Assembly (NCBI GenBank): GCA_022824265.1
Contig: JAJEAG010000089.1
Location: forward strand, 1-34,519
Origin: Candidatus Poribacteria bacterium
Lineage (GTDB): Bacteria > Poribacteria > WGA-4E > WGA-3G
DNA length: 34,519 bases
Reading direction: 5' to 3'
Shown: positions 1-7,962 of the stretch, in pieces
Numbering within the stretch: the stretch's first letter is position 1
How the letters are laid out: every line of letters starts with the position of its first letter
The notes under the pieces: generated by a model
Told to the model about the DNA's origin: nothing
The model's database searches: none
The model's input: only the letters and a program-made list of their open reading frames with translations
Position numbers and translations under genes: made by a program

Positions 1-307
1 AGCAGTCGGCATTGGTTATAGTTGATGTTGTGGTAGACAACTGGGCAGTGAAACAACTATGTAAAAGCCTTGCGATTCAATACTGCTAAAGGGACTTTGT
101 CCCATCTATTGCACGTTCAGAGAAAGACGATTGAAATATCGTATCTCGTTCAAAAATCACGTGTCAAACATCTTAGGCACTACGGTGCATAGTTGGCATA
201 GCAACTATTGTGGAGCAGAAATAAGACGGGTGTTCTCTTAGAGATAAACGCAAACTGCTACGAAGCACAAGACCCTACCTTTAGGTAGTGGGTCACTATG
301 ACTCAAC
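1..307 (+). mobile_element. Probable right end and guide-RNA-like scaffold of an IS200/IS605 (TnpB-type) element, truncated by the window edge
   Basis: No open reading frame of useful length continues through here, but consecutive perfect or near-perfect hairpins do: GGGAC/GTCCC at 91-103, ACGAT/ATCGT at 127-142, GCAC/GTGC at 177-188, ATAGTTG/CAACTAT at 189-208 and GACCCTACC/GGTA..GGGTC at 271-294. The block ends in ACTATGACTCAAC (295-307). From memory, IS605-family right ends finish in a hairpin followed by TCAAC, and the RNA from the 3' end of tnpB serves as the guide scaffold. The three plus-strand frames close within the first 90 bases, which would fit the last codons of a tnpB gene lying to the left. 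The transposase itself is not visible, so the family call is inference. A free-standing structured RNA is the alternative. Confidence 0.35.
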
Positions 308-331
308 TTACAGTTCCCCTTGGAGGCTTTT

Positions 332-362
332 AATGCCAAAATGGCATTCATACCGTTGATTT
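332..362 (+). repeat. Hairpin repeat with TTCATACCGTTGATTT tail, copy 1
   Basis: A stem AATGCC/GGCATT (332-337 with 343-348) and its right edge run into TTCATACCGTTGATTT (347-362). The same 16 bases recur at 9969-9984 after a stem of different sequence (AAAGCC/GGCTTT), so the paired structure is kept while bases change. The tail contains TTGAT, the target motif I recall for ISDra2-type elements, but no transposase lies beside either copy. Confidence 0.55.
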
Positions 363-379
363 AAAATCTTGGTTCAGAC
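363..379 (+). repeat. AAAATCYTGKTTCAGAC repeat, copy 1
   Basis: The 17-base word AAAATCTTGGTTCAGAC here recurs with one or two changes at 496-512 and 9866-9882. It directly follows the hairpin repeat ending at 362. Function is unknown; it behaves as a dispersed intergenic module. Confidence 0.5.
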
Positions 380-495
380 AAACATAAACACCACCAAATA
401 ACCTCTTCATTCCGAGTCTTCCGACTATTCCAAAATTCTGACAAAAAACACAAACATCACAAAATACCTCTTATCCTGCAAATCCTGAAATCCTG

Positions 496-512
496 AAAAT
501 CCTGGTTCAGAC
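496..512 (+). repeat. AAAATCYTGKTTCAGAC repeat, copy 2
   Basis: AAAATCCTGGTTCAGAC, one base different from copy 1 at 363-379, set among extra AATCCTG words (479-527) that form a short degenerate direct-repeat cluster. The spacing is too irregular for a CRISPR array. Confidence 0.5.
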
Positions 513-820
513 AAAAAGCAAATCCTGGTTCAAAAAACCAAAAACTGAAACATACCCCAAACATACATGAAACATATTGTTCCAATCCTCACAAACCCAT
601 CAACCCTCCTCCAACATCTGTTATAATACGACCACTATGAAAAACAGAAAGCACACACAACCCACATTCTCAACAAAAACCACCACACATAACCCAACAA
701 ATATCCATCCAAAAAACGACCATAACCAAGCAAATCAAAAACGTACCAAAATGAAAATTTCAAAATGTTTCGTACACACCTATAAACCCAGACCCAGATT
801 GGCATAACCCCGAATTACAA

Positions 821-863
821 AACGTACCAAAAACCGAAAAATACCCTTTTTTGGTACGTTTTT
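821..863 (+). terminator. Intrinsic terminator-like inverted repeat
   Basis: A perfect 13-base inverted repeat pairs 821-833 (AACGTACCAAAAA) with 848-860 (TTTTTGGTACGTT), with a 14-base loop and a T-run to 863. It would stop plus-strand transcripts coming from the AC-rich region before the TCA-cycle promoter. The A/T-rich arms also read as a terminator on the other strand. Confidence 0.6.
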
Positions 864-1019
864 AGAAGGAGCAAAAAACCGATGTATTTACAACAAAAAC
901 ACAAACATTGTACGTAACTTGTAGGGAAAGGGTCTCCCACACTCACTATTCTGTCTGAGTCACAGATTACACAGACAAAAAATCGACAATTGAATGTCTC
1001 TGTTCTCTCAACTTTTACC

Positions 1020-1048
1020 TTGACTTTTATTACTTATTTTGATAACAT
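1020..1048 (+). promoter_or_regulatory. Sigma-70 promoter for the citrate synthase-icd-mdh cluster
   Basis: TTGACT (1020-1025), a 17-base spacer and TAACAT (1043-1048) match the -35/-10 layout. Transcription would start near 1055, leaving a 150-base leader. In that leader ATCTAAGCG (around 1113) and TTTAGATAG (around 1128) form a weak stem that I do not assign to any known riboswitch. Confidence 0.55.
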
Positions 1049-1205
1049 ATTTTAAAGACATAAAATAATCAGTCAGTAAACTTTCTAAATAGATAGAATC
1101 TGAACACCTTACCATCTAAGCGTAACCTTTAGATAGACATGCATGCGGCGTTTTCAGGTGGTTGTGTATTCTGGGACGAATCAGATTCTGAACGAAGGAG
1201 ATTTC

Positions 1206-2762
1206 ATGTTGAATAAGAATTTGGAGGCGAAACAGGTAGCAGCAGTCAGAAAAATTCTGTCTGAAGTGCCCGTTGCCTCTGCGTACTCCCCTGTAACAGA
1301 GTCAATGGATAAAGCGACTGAATTAGGGGAGGACAAAATTGCGGCTGCACTCAAAAATTTCAGTTCTATGCCGCAATCCACAAATGTTTTCGCCAACCCC
1401 GTTTTACACAAGGCAGCTGTAAACTGTAAAGATGCACAGATAACCCTGAATATCCGAAGTTTCGGAATCCGCGGTGTCGTTTCAGAAAGTGAAATTATTG
1501 CTAACAAACTTAGCCCCGCTCATGTTATTTTTACAGGTCTTTTCGGTAGAAAACCTGAAAAACATTCTGATGATATTGATGAAGAAACTATTTTATCCGA
1601 ATTAATAGATAAAAAGTTTTATCTATTTACTGAACTCCGCAGAGATGGTCTAACAGGTAAGCAACGCCTCATAAATCAGGTCGCAGAATTCGTAAAATCC
1701 TTCCCAGATGCTGGACCCGAAGCAGTCATTCAACATTTTTCAACGCTACGCAAATTAAGTGTCCCAAATCAGAAAGGTATAAAAGGCACAAGAAAACCAG
1801 GCTCTCTACTTTTAGAACTCATCGGAACGCACATGGAAAACGTTGCCTTGGGGACAGTATCTGTATTCATGCGCCACCAGTTAAGACAGAGCAGTGCTTT
1901 ACATCCACAAGTACTCGCAATGCGTGCCAATGACCTTATTACTGAAAGCCAGAAAAATGAGAAAACTGCATTCCAAACATGTTATAGTCTCCTTTTGGGT
2001 AGAGAAGCAAGTTCCGTTGAAGCAAATATATTAGAACGGATGGGTATAATACAGACACATCACGGTTCTGCAGGTTCAAACGTAGTTGCTCGCTACCTTG
2101 CTACTTTATACGCTGGTGCAGTTTCCGATTTCTTCGTCGCATCACAGATGGCTTTAGATGGCGATAGACATTTCGGGGCAATCCATGATATGACAGCTTT
2201 TATCAATCAGATAGAACCACTTGACACGGATGCAAGGGAAACAGCAATTCGTGAACGGATGCGTATCGCGCTACCAACCTTCGGACACCCTGAAATCGCC
2301 GCTGCTGGCAGATCCGATGAAATCCAACAAGACCCCAGACCCGCAATCTATTTCAATCCTTTTATTGATGCTGTTGAAAAAGGAGAAATACAACTTAACG
2401 ACAGTCAGAAGAAACGATTATCAATTATGCAACGCATATATCAAATTGCGTTCATTGAGGGAGTTGTTCGTCCCGGTCGTGAAAATGAACCACCGCTCCG
2501 TCTTACTCCTAATACAGACTTTGGCGGATGGGCAGTTCAAGAAGGATTGGATATCTATGAAAGCGACAGGACATTCCTCACATATATCTTCCGAGGATTT
2601 GGATGGATAATGGATGCGCGTGAACAACTTCAAATGAAAATCATACGACCAGTCATACCCCCAGACCCCGAAATTATTCCGAAACCGTCCGATGATATGA
2701 CAATCGCTAATGAAGTCGTTGCATTACATGATCGGATGGCTGGTCCAGAAATTTTTGACTAA
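1206..2762 (+). CDS. gltA: Divergent citrate synthase
   Basis: Condenses acetyl-CoA and oxaloacetate to citrate, the entry step of the TCA cycle. The three catalytic residues of the family can be located: a His in THHGSAGSN (285-292, replacing the usual HEQNAST region), His361 in TFGHPEI followed by DPRP (377-379), and Asp438 in PNTDFGG. The end, FGWIMDAREQ..KIIRP, matches the family's GWIAHW..KIARP. At 518 residues it is longer than the usual 370-430, mainly through the N-terminal half (residues 1-200), where I see little family resemblance. ATG 1206 is chosen because AAGGAG (1195-1200) lies 5 bases upstream; an in-frame ATG at 1143 lacks a ribosome site. The next gene is icd, which supports a TCA role. 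A 2-methylcitrate synthase cannot be excluded. Confidence 0.8.
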   Translation: MLNKNLEAKQVAAVRKILSEVPVASAYSPVTESMDKATELGEDKIAAALKNFSSMPQSTNVFANPVLHKAAVNCKDAQITLNIRSFGIRGVVSESEIIANKLSPAHVIFTGLFGRKPEKHSDDIDEETILSELIDKKFYLFTELRRDGLTGKQRLINQVAEFVKSFPDAGPEAVIQHFSTLRKLSVPNQKGIKGTRKPGSLLLELIGTHMENVALGTVSVFMRHQLRQSSALHPQVLAMRANDLITESQKNEKTAFQTCYSLLLGREASSVEANILERMGIIQTHHGSAGSNVVARYLATLYAGAVSDFFVASQMALDGDRHFGAIHDMTAFINQIEPLDTDARETAIRERMRIALPTFGHPEIAAAGRSDEIQQDPRPAIYFNPFIDAVEKGEIQLNDSQKKRLSIMQRIYQIAFIEGVVRPGRENEPPLRLTPNTDFGGWAVQEGLDIYESDRTFLTYIFRGFGWIMDAREQLQMKIIRPVIPPDPEIIPKPSDDMTIANEVVALHDRMAGPEIFD

Positions 2763-2848
2763 TAGAAGGTTCTCTGTTGCTACTCCCCTATAAAAACTAA
2801 TACGTGAGAAGACTATAGAGATTCTATGTGAAACAGAGAGGAATCCAA

Positions 2849-4096
2849 GTGATTGAATTTGACCAATTAACACCCCCCACAACAGGTGAAAAGATAGAAA
2901 CAGCCAACGGGCAGAAGGTTGTACCAAACAATCCTATTATCCCTGTTATTGAGGGAGACGGTATCGGACGAGACATTATGAAAACAACACGACGTGTCGT
3001 TGATGCAGCTGTCCAAACCGCTTACGATGGCAAAAATCAGATTGTCTGGTTCGATATCTACGCTGGCGAAAACGCCATGGCAAAATATAATGAGTGGCTG
3101 CCACAAGACACCTTCAATGCAATTGAACATTTTCGTGTGGCACTGAAAGGACCCCTGACAACACCTGTCGGCGGTGGATTTCGTAGTTTAAACGTAACCC
3201 TGCGTCAAGTACTTGAACTCTATGCCTGCGTCCGACCTGTCCGTTACTTCCAAGGAGTACCCGCACCTGTTACGCACCCTGAAAAAATGGATGTCGTAAT
3301 CTTCCGTGAGAATACCGAAGACGTATACGCTGGGATTGAATGGGAACAAGGCACACCAGAAGTAAAAAAGGTCATTGACTTACTTCGCACTGAAATGGGT
3401 GTTGAAATCCGTGAGGACTCTGGTGTTGGCATTAAACCGATAAGCATTTTCGGAACAAAACGTTTAGCGAGAATGGCAATTCAATACGCAATCGACCACG
3501 ACAGACGAAGTGTCACCTTCGTTCATAAAGGGAATATCATGAAGTTCACCGAAGGTGCTTTCTGTGCTTGGGGATACGAACTCGCTAAAGAGGAATTTGC
3601 TGATACTACCATCACGGAAGCAGAACTCTATGATGACTATGACGGAAACGTTCCAGATGGTAAAATAATCATCAATGACCGAATAGCGGATAGCATGTTA
3701 CAGCAAATCCTAACGCGAACCGATGAATATGATGTGATTGTAACACCGAATTTGAATGGAGATTATCTCTCTGATGCAGCGGCAGCGCAGGTCGGTGGAA
3801 TCGGTATGGCACCGGGTGGCAACCTCAATGATGAAGTCGCCCTCTTTGAAGCAACGCACGGCACAGCACCCAAATATGCTGATCAAGATGTCGTAAATCC
3901 GAGTTCGCTTATCCTTTCTGCAGTGATGATGTTAGAACATATCGGTTGGCAAGAAGCAGCAGACCTGATTATCGCAGGACTTGAAAAAACCATTCTTCAA
4001 AAACGGGTTACCTATGATTTAGAACGTTTGATGGAAGGAGCAACGAAAGTTGGTACGTCTGAATACGGTGCAGCTATTATTGAAAACTTTCAGTAA
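2849..4096 (+). CDS. icd: Isocitrate dehydrogenase, NADP-dependent
   Basis: Oxidises isocitrate to 2-oxoglutarate and CO2 in the cytoplasm. The protein aligns over its full length with E. coli Icd (416 residues, here 415). From GTG 2849, numbering coincides with the E. coli enzyme: Ser113 ([13 protein letters not shown], the AceK phosphorylation site), Arg119, Arg129, Arg153 (IFRENTED), Tyr160 and Lys230 ([11 protein letters not shown]). Lys342-Tyr343 in [10 protein letters not shown] correspond to the residues that bind the NADP phosphate, so NADP use is expected. GTG 2849 has AGAGAGGAA just upstream and restores the numbering; an earlier in-frame GTG at 2828 is less likely. It lies 86 bases after the citrate synthase gene, probably in one transcript. 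Confidence 0.95.
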   Translation: MIEFDQLTPPTTGEKIETANGQKVVPNNPIIPVIEGDGIGRDIMKTTRRVVDAAVQTAYDGKNQIVWFDIYAGENAMAKYNEWLPQDTFNAIEHFRVALKGPLTTPVGGGFRSLNVTLRQVLELYACVRPVRYFQGVPAPVTHPEKMDVVIFRENTEDVYAGIEWEQGTPEVKKVIDLLRTEMGVEIREDSGVGIKPISIFGTKRLARMAIQYAIDHDRRSVTFVHKGNIMKFTEGAFCAWGYELAKEEFADTTITEAELYDDYDGNVPDGKIIINDRIADSMLQQILTRTDEYDVIVTPNLNGDYLSDAAAAQVGGIGMAPGGNLNDEVALFEATHGTAPKYADQDVVNPSSLILSAVMMLEHIGWQEAADLIIAGLEKTILQKRVTYDLERLMEGATKVGTSEYGAAIIENFQ

Positions 4097-4130
4097 TAGC
4101 ATACTACAACGTTTAAAAGGAGAACGGCAC

Positions 4131-4268
4131 TTGTCATTAAAAACAAAGATTTTTCTTGGTATCGGTTTGTTAGGTGGCATCGGTTTTGTAATGGCATTTG
4201 GGTTATATCGTATCCATAAACGTATCTTGGAAGAGTTAATAGCAATTCGTGAGCAGGGAGAAAGGTAG
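4131..4268 (+). CDS. Small single-pass membrane protein between icd and mdh
   Basis: A TTG start at 4131 sits 8 bases after a strong AAAAGGAGAA ribosome site (4115-4124) and gives 45 residues. Residues 7-25 form one hydrophobic, glycine-rich helix (FLGIGLLGGIGFVMAFGLY) followed by a basic, charged amphipathic tail (RIHKRILEELIAIREQ). I do not recognise a family. It fills the gap between two TCA enzymes: icd ends at 4096 and mdh begins at 4317. It could hold an enzyme at the membrane or be unrelated. The same frame runs upstream to 4050 inside icd, but that extension has no ribosome site. Confidence 0.55.
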   Translation: MSLKTKIFLGIGLLGGIGFVMAFGLYRIHKRILEELIAIREQGER

Positions 4269-4316
4269 TACTGTACAACACAAACCATCAGATTATTTTC
4301 CAAAATGGAGGAAGAA

Positions 4317-5243
4317 GTGGCAAGAAAGAAAATTAGTGTTATTGGCGCAGGTAACGTTGGAGCAACAGCAGCATTCCTGATAGCACAGAAGCAACTTGGC
4401 GATGTCGTCATGATTGACATCGTTGATGGAGTCCCACAAGGCAAGGCATTAGATATGGCAGAAATGGGACCGGTAGAACTGTTTGACGCTGCGATCAGTG
4501 GTGACCTTGATTATTCCGCAACCGCAGATTCCGATTTAGTGATTATCACATCGGGTTCTCCACGTAAACCGGGCATGACACGCGAAGACCTTTTACAAAC
4601 AAATGCAAATATCGTCGGAAGCGTAACAGAAAATGTAGTGAAGCATTCACCAGACACCATCATTATGATGCTCACCAATCCATTGGACATCATGACCTAC
4701 CACGCATGGAAGGTATCAGGATTCCCTTCACACCGAGTCGTTGGACAAGCAGGTGTATTGGATTCAGCACGGTTTCGTTATTTTATCTCACTTGAACTTG
4801 GTGTATCGGTAGAAGACATCCATGCCCTCGTACTTGGTGGACACGGTGACACGATGGTACCCCTACCACGTTATACCACCGTCAACGGTATCCCCATACC
4901 GCAGTTGATACCCGAAGATCGCATTGAAGCAATGGCACAGCGTACTCGTGATGGCGGTGCCGAGGTGGTCAACCTTCTCAAGACGAGTGGATATTACGCC
5001 GCAGGTGCATCATTAGCACAGATGGCAGAAGCGATTATCTTGGATAAGAAACGGCTACTCCCATGTTCCGCACATCTCACAGGACAATACGGTATCAACG
5101 ACCTTTATATCGGCGTTCCGATTAAACTCGGTGCAAACGGCATTGAAGAGATTGTTGAGATTGAATTGACTGATGACGAGTTAGGTGCATTACAGACTTC
5201 TGCGAATACTTATCGTGAAGGAATTGCATTGTTGGGATACTAA
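4317..5243 (+). CDS. mdh: Malate dehydrogenase, LDH-like type
   Basis: NAD-dependent interconversion of malate and oxaloacetate, which feeds citrate synthase. The Rossmann motif is GAGNVGA (residues 10-16), with Asp34 marking NAD rather than NADP. Substrate residues are visible as Arg83 and Arg89 (SPRKPGMTRE), Asn121 (NPLD) and Arg153. The catalytic pair is Asp149 and His176 (GGHGDTMVP). Arg83 rather than Gln separates it from lactate dehydrogenase. Its 308 residues are normal for the bacterial LDH-like MDH. GTG 4317 follows GGAGGAAG (4307-4314) at good spacing; ATG 4305 overlaps that ribosome site, so it is not the start. It is the last enzyme gene of the cluster. Confidence 0.93.
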   Translation: MARKKISVIGAGNVGATAAFLIAQKQLGDVVMIDIVDGVPQGKALDMAEMGPVELFDAAISGDLDYSATADSDLVIITSGSPRKPGMTREDLLQTNANIVGSVTENVVKHSPDTIIMMLTNPLDIMTYHAWKVSGFPSHRVVGQAGVLDSARFRYFISLELGVSVEDIHALVLGGHGDTMVPLPRYTTVNGIPIPQLIPEDRIEAMAQRTRDGGAEVVNLLKTSGYYAAGASLAQMAEAIILDKKRLLPCSAHLTGQYGINDLYIGVPIKLGANGIEEIVEIELTDDELGALQTSANTYREGIALLGY

Positions 5244-5313
5244 ACAGTATTACACGAATTTGATGCTTTGGTTACCGTGCAACTTTCACTTGTATTCGGT
5301 GATCGAAAATAGT

Positions 5314-5343
5314 TTGTTTTTTACCAATGTGTCATGTTATGAT
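5314..5343 (+). promoter_or_regulatory. Possible promoter for hicBA
   Basis: TTGTTT (5314-5319), an 18-base spacer and TATGAT (5338-5343), the latter preceded by TG to give an extended -10. The start of transcription would fall near 5350, almost on the ribosome site, so the mRNA would be nearly leaderless. This would let the toxin-antitoxin pair be transcribed apart from mdh. Confidence 0.4.
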
Positions 5344-5361
5344 ATTTGCTGGGAGGAAAAC

Positions 5362-5574
5362 ATGGAAAAAGTCTATACTGCTCAAATTCAACATCGTGGT
5401 CAATGGTGGATAGGATGGATACGTGAAATCCCCGGGGTGAATTGCCAAGAAAGAACACGGGAAGAATTATTAGAAACACTGAAAATTACGCTGCTTGAAG
5501 CCTTAGAATTTGAAGGAGATGAAGCTGCACACCAAATTGATGACGAATATGAGGTTATCAAGATCGCTGTATGA
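5362..5574 (+). CDS. hicB: HicB-family antitoxin
   Basis: A 70-residue protein of the HicB N-terminal (partial RNase H fold) type: a beta hairpin starting YTAQIQHRGQWWIGWIREIPG, then the typical RTREELLETLKITLLEALE helix. It lacks the C-terminal DNA-binding domain that many HicB proteins carry, so it would neutralise the toxin but may not repress transcription alone. ATG 5362 follows GGGAGGAAAA. The end overlaps hicA by 4 bases (ATGA), so the two are translationally coupled with the antitoxin first. The reading frame is open upstream to 5185, but that extension runs over the end of mdh. Confidence 0.8.
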   Translation: MEKVYTAQIQHRGQWWIGWIREIPGVNCQERTREELLETLKITLLEALEFEGDEAAHQIDDEYEVIKIAV

Positions 5575-5756
5575 AACTTAGACAGCTGATCCGGCATCTC
5601 AGAAAACATGAATGTTACTTAATCCGCGAAGGAAGTAAACATTCTTGGTGGGGTAACGGGAATACAGGGGACCGCACTGCTGTCCCAAGACATACTGAAA
5701 TCGACAATAAACTTGCTAAGAAAATATGTAAAGATTTAAGCATCCCACAACTGTAA
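5571..5756 (+). CDS. hicA: HicA-family mRNA interferase toxin
   Basis: A 61-residue HicA-type toxin with a small dsRNA-binding-like fold that cleaves mRNA when free of HicB. The catalytic region GSKHSWW (residues 21-27, His24) corresponds to the GS.H motif of the family. The tail RTAVPRHTEIDNKLAKKICKDL matches the usual TVPxHxxxxxxGTLxxILK part, although the conserved G-T before the last helix is replaced by N-K. The start codon overlaps the hicB stop. Whether the toxin is active cannot be read from the sequence, but no key residue is clearly missing. Confidence 0.78.
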   Translation: MKLRQLIRHLRKHECYLIREGSKHSWWGNGNTGDRTAVPRHTEIDNKLAKKICKDLSIPQL

Positions 5757-5780
5757 CACAGATTAATCAGGCAATAACAT

Positions 5781-5808
5781 TTGCCCCATCTATTGAAAGA
5801 TGGGGCAA
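5781..5808. terminator. Bidirectional terminator between hicA and dnaK
   Basis: An 11-base perfect stem, TTGCCCCATCT (5781-5791) with AGATGGGGCAA (5798-5808), has a 6-base loop and lies between convergent genes. The 3' sides are T-containing on both strands (TGTTGTTCT on plus), but neither is a full T-run. Confidence 0.65.
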
Positions 5809-5860
5809 TGTTGTTCTGACACAATCTTGAGCACTTATCCACAAATGCTAAGGTGTTTTC

Positions 5861-7783
5861 CTATTCCTTATCCTTATTCTCATCTTCGTCAACAACTTCG
5901 TATTCAGCATCAACGACATCCTCTGGTGGAGCATCTTCAGACGGAGCATCTTGGGGTGCATCGCCCGGTTCAGCACCAGCAGTCTGTTGATACAGTTGCG
6001 CTGAAGCCTCATGCCAGATTTGCATCAGGTCATCCGTTGCAGATTTTATCTCAGCATTGTTGTTCGCTTCCAGTGCTTGTTTGACGCGTTCAACACCTGC
6101 ATTGACTTTTTCCTTAGTCGCATCGTCAACCTTATCACCGAATTCTTTTAGATTTTTCTCAGTTTCATAGACCAATGAATCAGCACGGTTGCGAGTTTCA
6201 ACTTCCTCACGCTTCTGTTTATCCTCTTCAGAATGTGCTTCCGCATCTTTCACCATCTGTTCAATTTCCGCATCGGTGAGACCGGAGGAGGCAGTGATTG
6301 TAATGTTCTGCTCCTTACCCGTTGCTGTATCCTTCGCGGATACATTGAGAATACCATTCGCATCAATATCAAACGTAACCTCAATCTGTGGAACGCCTCT
6401 GGGTGCTGGCGGAATATCACTAAGTCGAAACCGACCAATTGTTTTGTTGTAGACTGCCTGTTCCCGTTCACCTTGGAGAACATGCACATCAACCGAAGTT
6501 TGGCTGTCTTCTGCAGTTGTGAACTTCTCGGATTTCTTAGTCGGAATCGTGGTATTCTTTTCAATTAACCGTGTAAACATTCCACCAAGTGTCTCAATAC
6601 CGAGTGAAAGCGGGGTTACATCAAGCAACAGAATATCTTTGACTTCCTCGTCACCAGCAAGCACACCACCCTGAATCGCAGCACCAACCGCCACAACCTC
6701 ATCGGGATTAACACCTTTGTGTGGTTCTTTACCGAAAAGTTGCTCCACTGCTTCCTGAACTTTTGGCATCCGTGTTTGCCCACCGACGAGTATAACTTCG
6801 TCTATATCTGCAGGTTGCATCTCAGCATCATTAAGAGCTTGTCTGCAAGGAGTAAGAGAACGTTCAACCAACTCATCGGTTATTTGTTCCAGTTTCGCAC
6901 GTGTAAGTGTTAGATTAAGGTGCTTGGGACCGCTTGCATCAACAGTGATAAACGGGAGGTTAATATCTGTTTGCACTGTGCTGGAAAGTTCACATTTTGC
7001 AGTTTCTGCTGCCTCTTTCAGACGTTGGAGTGCCATCTGATCGTTCCGTAGGTCAATACCCTGACTACTGAGGAATTCCTGTGCCATCCAATCAATTATG
7101 GCTTGGTCAAAGTCATCCCCACCGAGGTGTGTATCGCCATTAGTGCTTTTCACTTCAAAAACACCATCACCGATCTCCAGAATAGAGATGTCAAATGTGC
7201 CACCACCAAGGTCGTAAACAGCGATTTTCTTATCGCCTTCACTCTGCAACCCATAAGCGAGTGAAGCAGCAGTCGGTTCGTTGATAATACGTAGAACTTC
7301 TAAACCAGCGATTTTACCTGAATCTGCTGTCGCTTGACGTTGTGAGTCGTTGAAGTACGCAGGCACGGTGATAACTGCTTGTGTGACCTCTTCCCCAAGA
7401 TACGCTTCTGCTGTTTCTTTCATTTTCCGCAAAACCATTGCGGAGATTTCGGGAGGAGAGTATTCTTTACCTTCAATGTTTACTGCCACATCACCATCTT
7501 TATCACTTTTCAATTCATAAGGAACGCGGGAAGAGTCGTCTCCAAGTTCGCTATATTTTCGTCCCATGAACCGTTTAATAGAAAATATTGTGTTTTCAGG
7601 GTTCGTGATAGCTTGTCTTTTTGCTACTTGTCCGACCGGACGTTCTCCTTCTTTCGTGAAACCGACAACCGAGGGAGTCGTCCGATTTCCCTCTGCGTTT
7701 TCTATGACTTTTGCGTCGCCACTTTCTAAAACGGCAACACATGAATTTGTTGTTCCTAAATCAATTCCAATTACTTTACCCAT
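5861..7783 (-). CDS. dnaK: Chaperone DnaK (Hsp70)
   Basis: ATP-driven chaperone that folds and protects proteins with DnaJ and GrpE. The sequence is complete at 640 residues: the nucleotide-binding half opens with [14 protein letters not shown] and contains the [23 protein letters not shown] and DLGGGTFD motifs. The substrate-binding half follows the [11 protein letters not shown] linker, and the acidic C-terminus ends in [12 protein letters not shown]. The start has a GGAG ribosome site 6 bases upstream (7790-7793). No grpE or dnaJ is next to it, and no CIRCE or sigma-32-type element is seen. Instead a sigma-54-type promoter lies upstream (7839-7854), with two dyad sites further out. Confidence 0.98.
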   Translation of the reverse strand: MGKVIGIDLGTTNSCVAVLESGDAKVIENAEGNRTTPSVVGFTKEGERPVGQVAKRQAITNPENTIFSIKRFMGRKYSELGDDSSRVPYELKSDKDGDVAVNIEGKEYSPPEISAMVLRKMKETAEAYLGEEVTQAVITVPAYFNDSQRQATADSGKIAGLEVLRIINEPTAASLAYGLQSEGDKKIAVYDLGGGTFDISILEIGDGVFEVKSTNGDTHLGGDDFDQAIIDWMAQEFLSSQGIDLRNDQMALQRLKEAAETAKCELSSTVQTDINLPFITVDASGPKHLNLTLTRAKLEQITDELVERSLTPCRQALNDAEMQPADIDEVILVGGQTRMPKVQEAVEQLFGKEPHKGVNPDEVVAVGAAIQGGVLAGDEEVKDILLLDVTPLSLGIETLGGMFTRLIEKNTTIPTKKSEKFTTAEDSQTSVDVHVLQGEREQAVYNKTIGRFRLSDIPPAPRGVPQIEVTFDIDANGILNVSAKDTATGKEQNITITASSGLTDAEIEQMVKDAEAHSEEDKQKREEVETRNRADSLVYETEKNLKEFGDKVDDATKEKVNAGVERVKQALEANNNAEIKSATDDLMQIWHEASAQLYQQTAGAEPGDAPQDAPSEDAPPEDVVDAEYEVVDEDENKDKE

Positions 7784-7838
7784 TTTTTTCTCCGATTTAT
7801 TAATTCTATTCTTTTATAATAATAATGATAAATATAAG

Positions 7839-7854
7839 TGCAATATCTGTGCCA
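7839..7854 (-). promoter_or_regulatory. Sigma-54 (RpoN) promoter of dnaK
   Basis: Read on the minus strand, the sequence is TGGCACAGATATTGCA. GG and GC are separated by exactly 10 bases, fitting the consensus TGGCAC-N5-TTGCW at every position. Transcription would begin near 7828, leaving about 45 bases before the dnaK start. Sigma-54 promoters need an activator bound upstream, and two dyads are present there. Confidence 0.65.
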
Positions 7855-7893
7855 ACCTTAACCCCTTAGATTGAGTGGTTTACACAGTAACCG

Positions 7894-7906
7894 TGTCAAA
7901 TTGGCA
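7894..7906 (-). promoter_or_regulatory. Upstream dyad 1 of dnaK (TGTCAA-N-TTGGCA)
   Basis: A 13-base dyad with one mismatch, centred about 72 bases before the predicted dnaK transcription start. It matches the perfect dyad at 7939-7951, 45 bases further out. Position and pairing fit an activator (enhancer-binding protein) site for a sigma-54 promoter. Confidence 0.45.
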
Positions 7907-7938
7907 GTTTTAGCCTTAATATAACTTTCGGCTGCTAA

Positions 7939-7951
7939 TGTCAATTTGACA
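7939..7951 (-). promoter_or_regulatory. Upstream dyad 2 of dnaK (TGTCAA-T-TTGACA)
   Basis: A perfect 13-base palindrome around a central base, about 117 bases before the predicted start. It lies just past the end of the LamG gene, so it may read as a tandem operator or enhancer site with dyad 1. Confidence 0.45.
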
Positions 7952-7962
7952 CACTACGAATG

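Larger units (their letters stand above)
380..1019. other. Long intergenic region, AC-rich on the plus strand, with no convincing gene
   Basis: About 640 bases contain no reading frame that looks like a protein gene. The longest candidate (577-807) is dominated by T, N, K, P and H and has no recognisable motif. The plus strand is strongly A+C rich from about 380 to 840. A TGTTATAAT extended -10 element at 619-627 has no good -35. The word AACGTACCAAAA occurs at 739-750 and again at 821-832, where it is one arm of a terminator. Several AATCCTG words are scattered at 479-527. The layout parallels the region upstream of tgt (12781-13446). Confidence 0.5.

Noticed and set aside
479-527. Repeated AATCCTG words as a possible CRISPR array
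   Set aside because: Spacing is irregular and short (about 7-20 bases), repeats are degenerate and no cas gene is near.
577-807. Open frame of 76 codons in the AC-rich region
   Set aside because: Composition is only T, N, K, P, H and Q; no ribosome site, no motif, and the frame ends before a terminator-like inverted repeat.
7784-7962. CIRCE or heat-shock sigma element for dnaK
   Set aside because: No TTAGCACTC-N9-GAGTGCTAA or similar repeat is present; the sigma-54 element and dyads fit better.
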